Shown: piece after piece, positions 62,281 through 64,000 of the stretch
How the letters are laid out: every line of letters begins with the position of its first letter
Position numbering within the stretch: the stretch's first letter is position 1
Assembly: GCF_026241095.1 (NCBI RefSeq)
Contig: NZ_JAPFGB010000022.1
Location: forward strand, 30,802-94,801
Direction: 5' to 3'
DNA length: 64,000 nucleotides
From: Saccharopolyspora sp. NFXS83
GTDB taxonomy: Bacteria > Actinomycetota > Actinomycetes > Mycobacteriales > Pseudonocardiaceae
Notes under the pieces: model-generated
What the model was told of the DNA's origin: nothing
Database searches by the model: none
Seen by the model: the letters and a program-made list of their open reading frames with translations, nothing else
Translations under genes and position numbers: made by a program

Positions 62281-64000
62281 GTGAAAAGATCCCGCGCCGT
62301 CGCCTGCGCCGCCTCGGCACTCGTCGCCTGCACGCTGACCGGCACGTACGCCGCCACCGCGGCTCCCGGCTCGGGGGCCGTCGCCACCGCGGACGACCCG
62401 GTCACCCACGAGGAGAACGACCGCGTCCCGGAAGGCGCCGCCTGGACGCAGCACTACTTCCCGTCCTCGGACGGTTCCGGCACCGAGCTGCACGCCGACG
62501 TGCTCGTGCCGGAAGGGCTCGCCGAAGGCGAGCGGGTGCCGGTCATCATGTCGGCGGGCTCGTACTTCGGGCACTCCGGTGAGACCAACGTCGAGGACTT
62601 GCCGCACACCGGGCCGTCCGCCCGCTTCAACGACTTCATCGAAGGCACCGACCTGTTCCAGCGCGGCTACGCGTTCGTCATGGTCGACACCCGCGGCTTC
62701 GGCGGCTCCACCGGATGCCTCGACTTCGGCGGCCCCGGTGAGCAGGCCGACGTGAAGGCGGCGATCGACTGGTCCGCGGGCCAACCGTGGTCGACCGGCG
62801 CGGTGGGCATGTACGGCAAGTCCTACGACGCCATCACCGGGCTCATCGGCAACAACCTGGACCAGGACGCGCTCAAGGCCGTCGTCGCCCAGGAACCCAT
62901 CTGGGACCTGTACCGCAACATCCACTCCAACGGCGTGCCCCGCACGACCATCGCGCAGACCTCCACCACCTACAACAAGATCGCGGCGCTCCCGCAGATG
63001 CCGGACGACGATCCCCGCTACCGCGCCAACGCCGAGTACGAGCAGGCCCACCCGGAATGCCTCTTGGACAACCTCGCCGGGTACCAGACCGGTGACCGGG
63101 AATCCGGGTACTGGCAGGCTCGCGACCTCGCCGAGCAGGCGAAGGGCACCGACACCCCGCTGTTCGTCACCCAGGGCTTCCTGGAGTGGAACACCGAGGC
63201 CGAGGCGATCCAGGAGTACCTCGACAACCACCAAGGCCCCGAACGCGGCTGGCTCGGCCAGTGGGACCACAAGCGCGGCAACGACCGCACCGCCGACGGG
63301 CGCCTGGAAATGGGCCGCGAAGGCTGGTTCGAGGAGACGATCTCCTTCTACGACCAGCACCTCAAGGGCGTCGAGCCGCCGGTCGCGCACCCGAACTACG
63401 CGATCCAGGACAGCGGCGGCGCGTGGCGCGGGCAGGAGACCTGGCCGACCCCGGACGTCCCCGCCACCGTCCCGCTCGGCGGCGGGTCCTACGTGGACGA
63501 CGGCGCGGAGGGCGGGCCCACGGCCGAGAACACCTTCACCGCGTTCTCCGAGCCGGTCGCGCAGGACACCCGGCTCACCGGCACGCCGCGGATCTCCTTG
63601 GACGCCGAAGGGCGCGGCAACGCCATGGTCCAGCTCTACGACGTCGCCCCGGACGGCAAGGCCGTCATGTTCGACGAGCAGGTCTCCGTGCTGAACTCGG
63701 GCACCACGACCTTCGACCTGAAGTCGACGGACTGGACGCTGCCCGCCGGGCACTCGCTGGCCGTCGGCATCGGCAGCGTCCAGCCCAGCGGCTCCACCGC
63801 GCCCTTCCGGGACTGGATGGACTCGCCCTCCCGCGACACGATCGAGGTCACCGACGCCCGGCTCGACCTCGCGCTGGAGGACCCCGCCGACGACGTCGCC
63901 ACCGCGGGCGCAAGGGCACCGTGGCTGGACACCTACCTCCTGCTCAACACCAAGGACCTCCCCCTCGGCGACCCGACGTTCACCCTGCCCCCGGCCCGCC
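62281..64000 (+). CDS. Secreted CocE/NonD-family hydrolase (X-Pro dipeptidyl-peptidase-like), 3' end cut by window
   Basis: 573 codons are visible from GTG 62281, with GGAGG five to seven bases upstream; no stop occurs before 64000. A signal peptide (KRSRAVACAASALVACTL, cleavage near residue 28) leads to the CocE/PepX core: VDTRGFGGSTG, the nucleophile GMYGKSYDAITG and the cap EPIWDLYRNIHSNG, then LGQWDHKRGN with the catalytic His. The C-terminal jelly-roll begins near residue 400 (TRLTGTPRISLDAEG). It probably releases peptides or esters outside the cell. The C-terminus is unknown. Confidence 0.9.
   Translation, partial: MKRSRAVACAASALVACTLTGTYAATAAPGSGAVATADDPVTHEENDRVPEGAAWTQHYFPSSDGSGTELHADVLVPEGLAEGERVPVIMSAGSYFGHSGETNVEDLPHTGPSARFNDFIEGTDLFQRGYAFVMVDTRGFGGSTGCLDFGGPGEQADVKAAIDWSAGQPWSTGAVGMYGKSYDAITGLIGNNLDQDALKAVVAQEPIWDLYRNIHSNGVPRTTIAQTSTTYNKIAALPQMPDDDPRYRANAEYEQAHPECLLDNLAGYQTGDRESGYWQARDLAEQAKGTDTPLFVTQGFLEWNTEAEAIQEYLDNHQGPERGWLGQWDHKRGNDRTADGRLEMGREGWFEETISFYDQHLKGVEPPVAHPNYAIQDSGGAWRGQETWPTPDVPATVPLGGGSYVDDGAEGGPTAENTFTAFSEPVAQDTRLTGTPRISLDAEGRGNAMVQLYDVAPDGKAVMFDEQVSVLNSGTTTFDLKSTDWTLPAGHSLAVGIGSVQPSGSTAPFRDWMDSPSRDTIEVTDARLDLALEDPADDVATAGARAPWLDTYLLLNTKDLPLGDPTFTLPPAR

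Overview
The window is chromosomal DNA of a high-GC actinomycete. GTG and even TTG starts with GGAGG-type ribosome binding sites, strong GC bias at third codon positions, an F420-type reductase family, XRE/DUF5753-DUF397 pairs and the order thyX ... dapB, M16 protease, pnp, rpsO, ribF, truB, nrnA, rbfA, infB, ylxR, nusA, rimP, DUF4439 pair, proS all fit Actinobacteria. The same order is known from Mycobacterium; the protein style suggests Pseudonocardiales (Saccharopolyspora-like), which is inference. No rRNA, tRNA, CRISPR array, IS element or phage module was seen.

1-13.5 kb: two tandem PknB-type kinases (the first cut by the window edge), thyX, a ribbon-helix-helix regulator with palindromic operators and a DUF4097 protein, a YcaQ-like protein, a GNAT enzyme and a membrane protein. 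Then come two tiny secreted peptides and a cluster not known to me as a described system: a secreted selenium-binding-protein/methanethiol-oxidase-like protein (11121-12953), a Met/His-tipped CopD-like membrane protein with extra extracellular domains (9210-10964), and a YeeE/YedE sulfur importer (7945-9192).

13.5-33.5 kb: an almost entirely minus-strand core block for lysine biosynthesis (dapB), RNA decay (pnp, nrnA), ribosome assembly and translation (rpsO, rbfA, infB, rimP, truB, ylxR), transcription (nusA) and flavin synthesis (ribF), then a Tat lipoprotein plus ferritin-like DUF4439 pair.

33.5-49.5 kb: accessory and housekeeping genes mixed: a Q-rich membrane protein, a PLP enzyme, YjbQ, a HAD phosphatase, two unrelated STAND-type NTPases (37683-40373 and 46004-47848), proS, yaaA, a DEAD-box helicase, and a MerR-regulated quinone-oxidoreductase-like gene. 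Four gaps hold pieces of one modular repeat family: 63-bp GC-rich tandem units and an 85-nt nested hairpin. The hairpin shows a compensatory base-pair change between two copies.

49.5-64 kb: cobL-cobM (late cobalamin methyltransferases), a broken GNAT pseudogene, then a redox/detoxification island: MarR with a 32-bp palindromic operator, an OYE ene-reductase, two tandem-duplicated F420-type DUF385 proteins, two SDRs, a PanE-like reductase and two TetR regulators. The window ends with an XRE-DUF397 pair, two small genes or hydrolases, and a secreted CocE/NonD-type hydrolase cut by the right edge.
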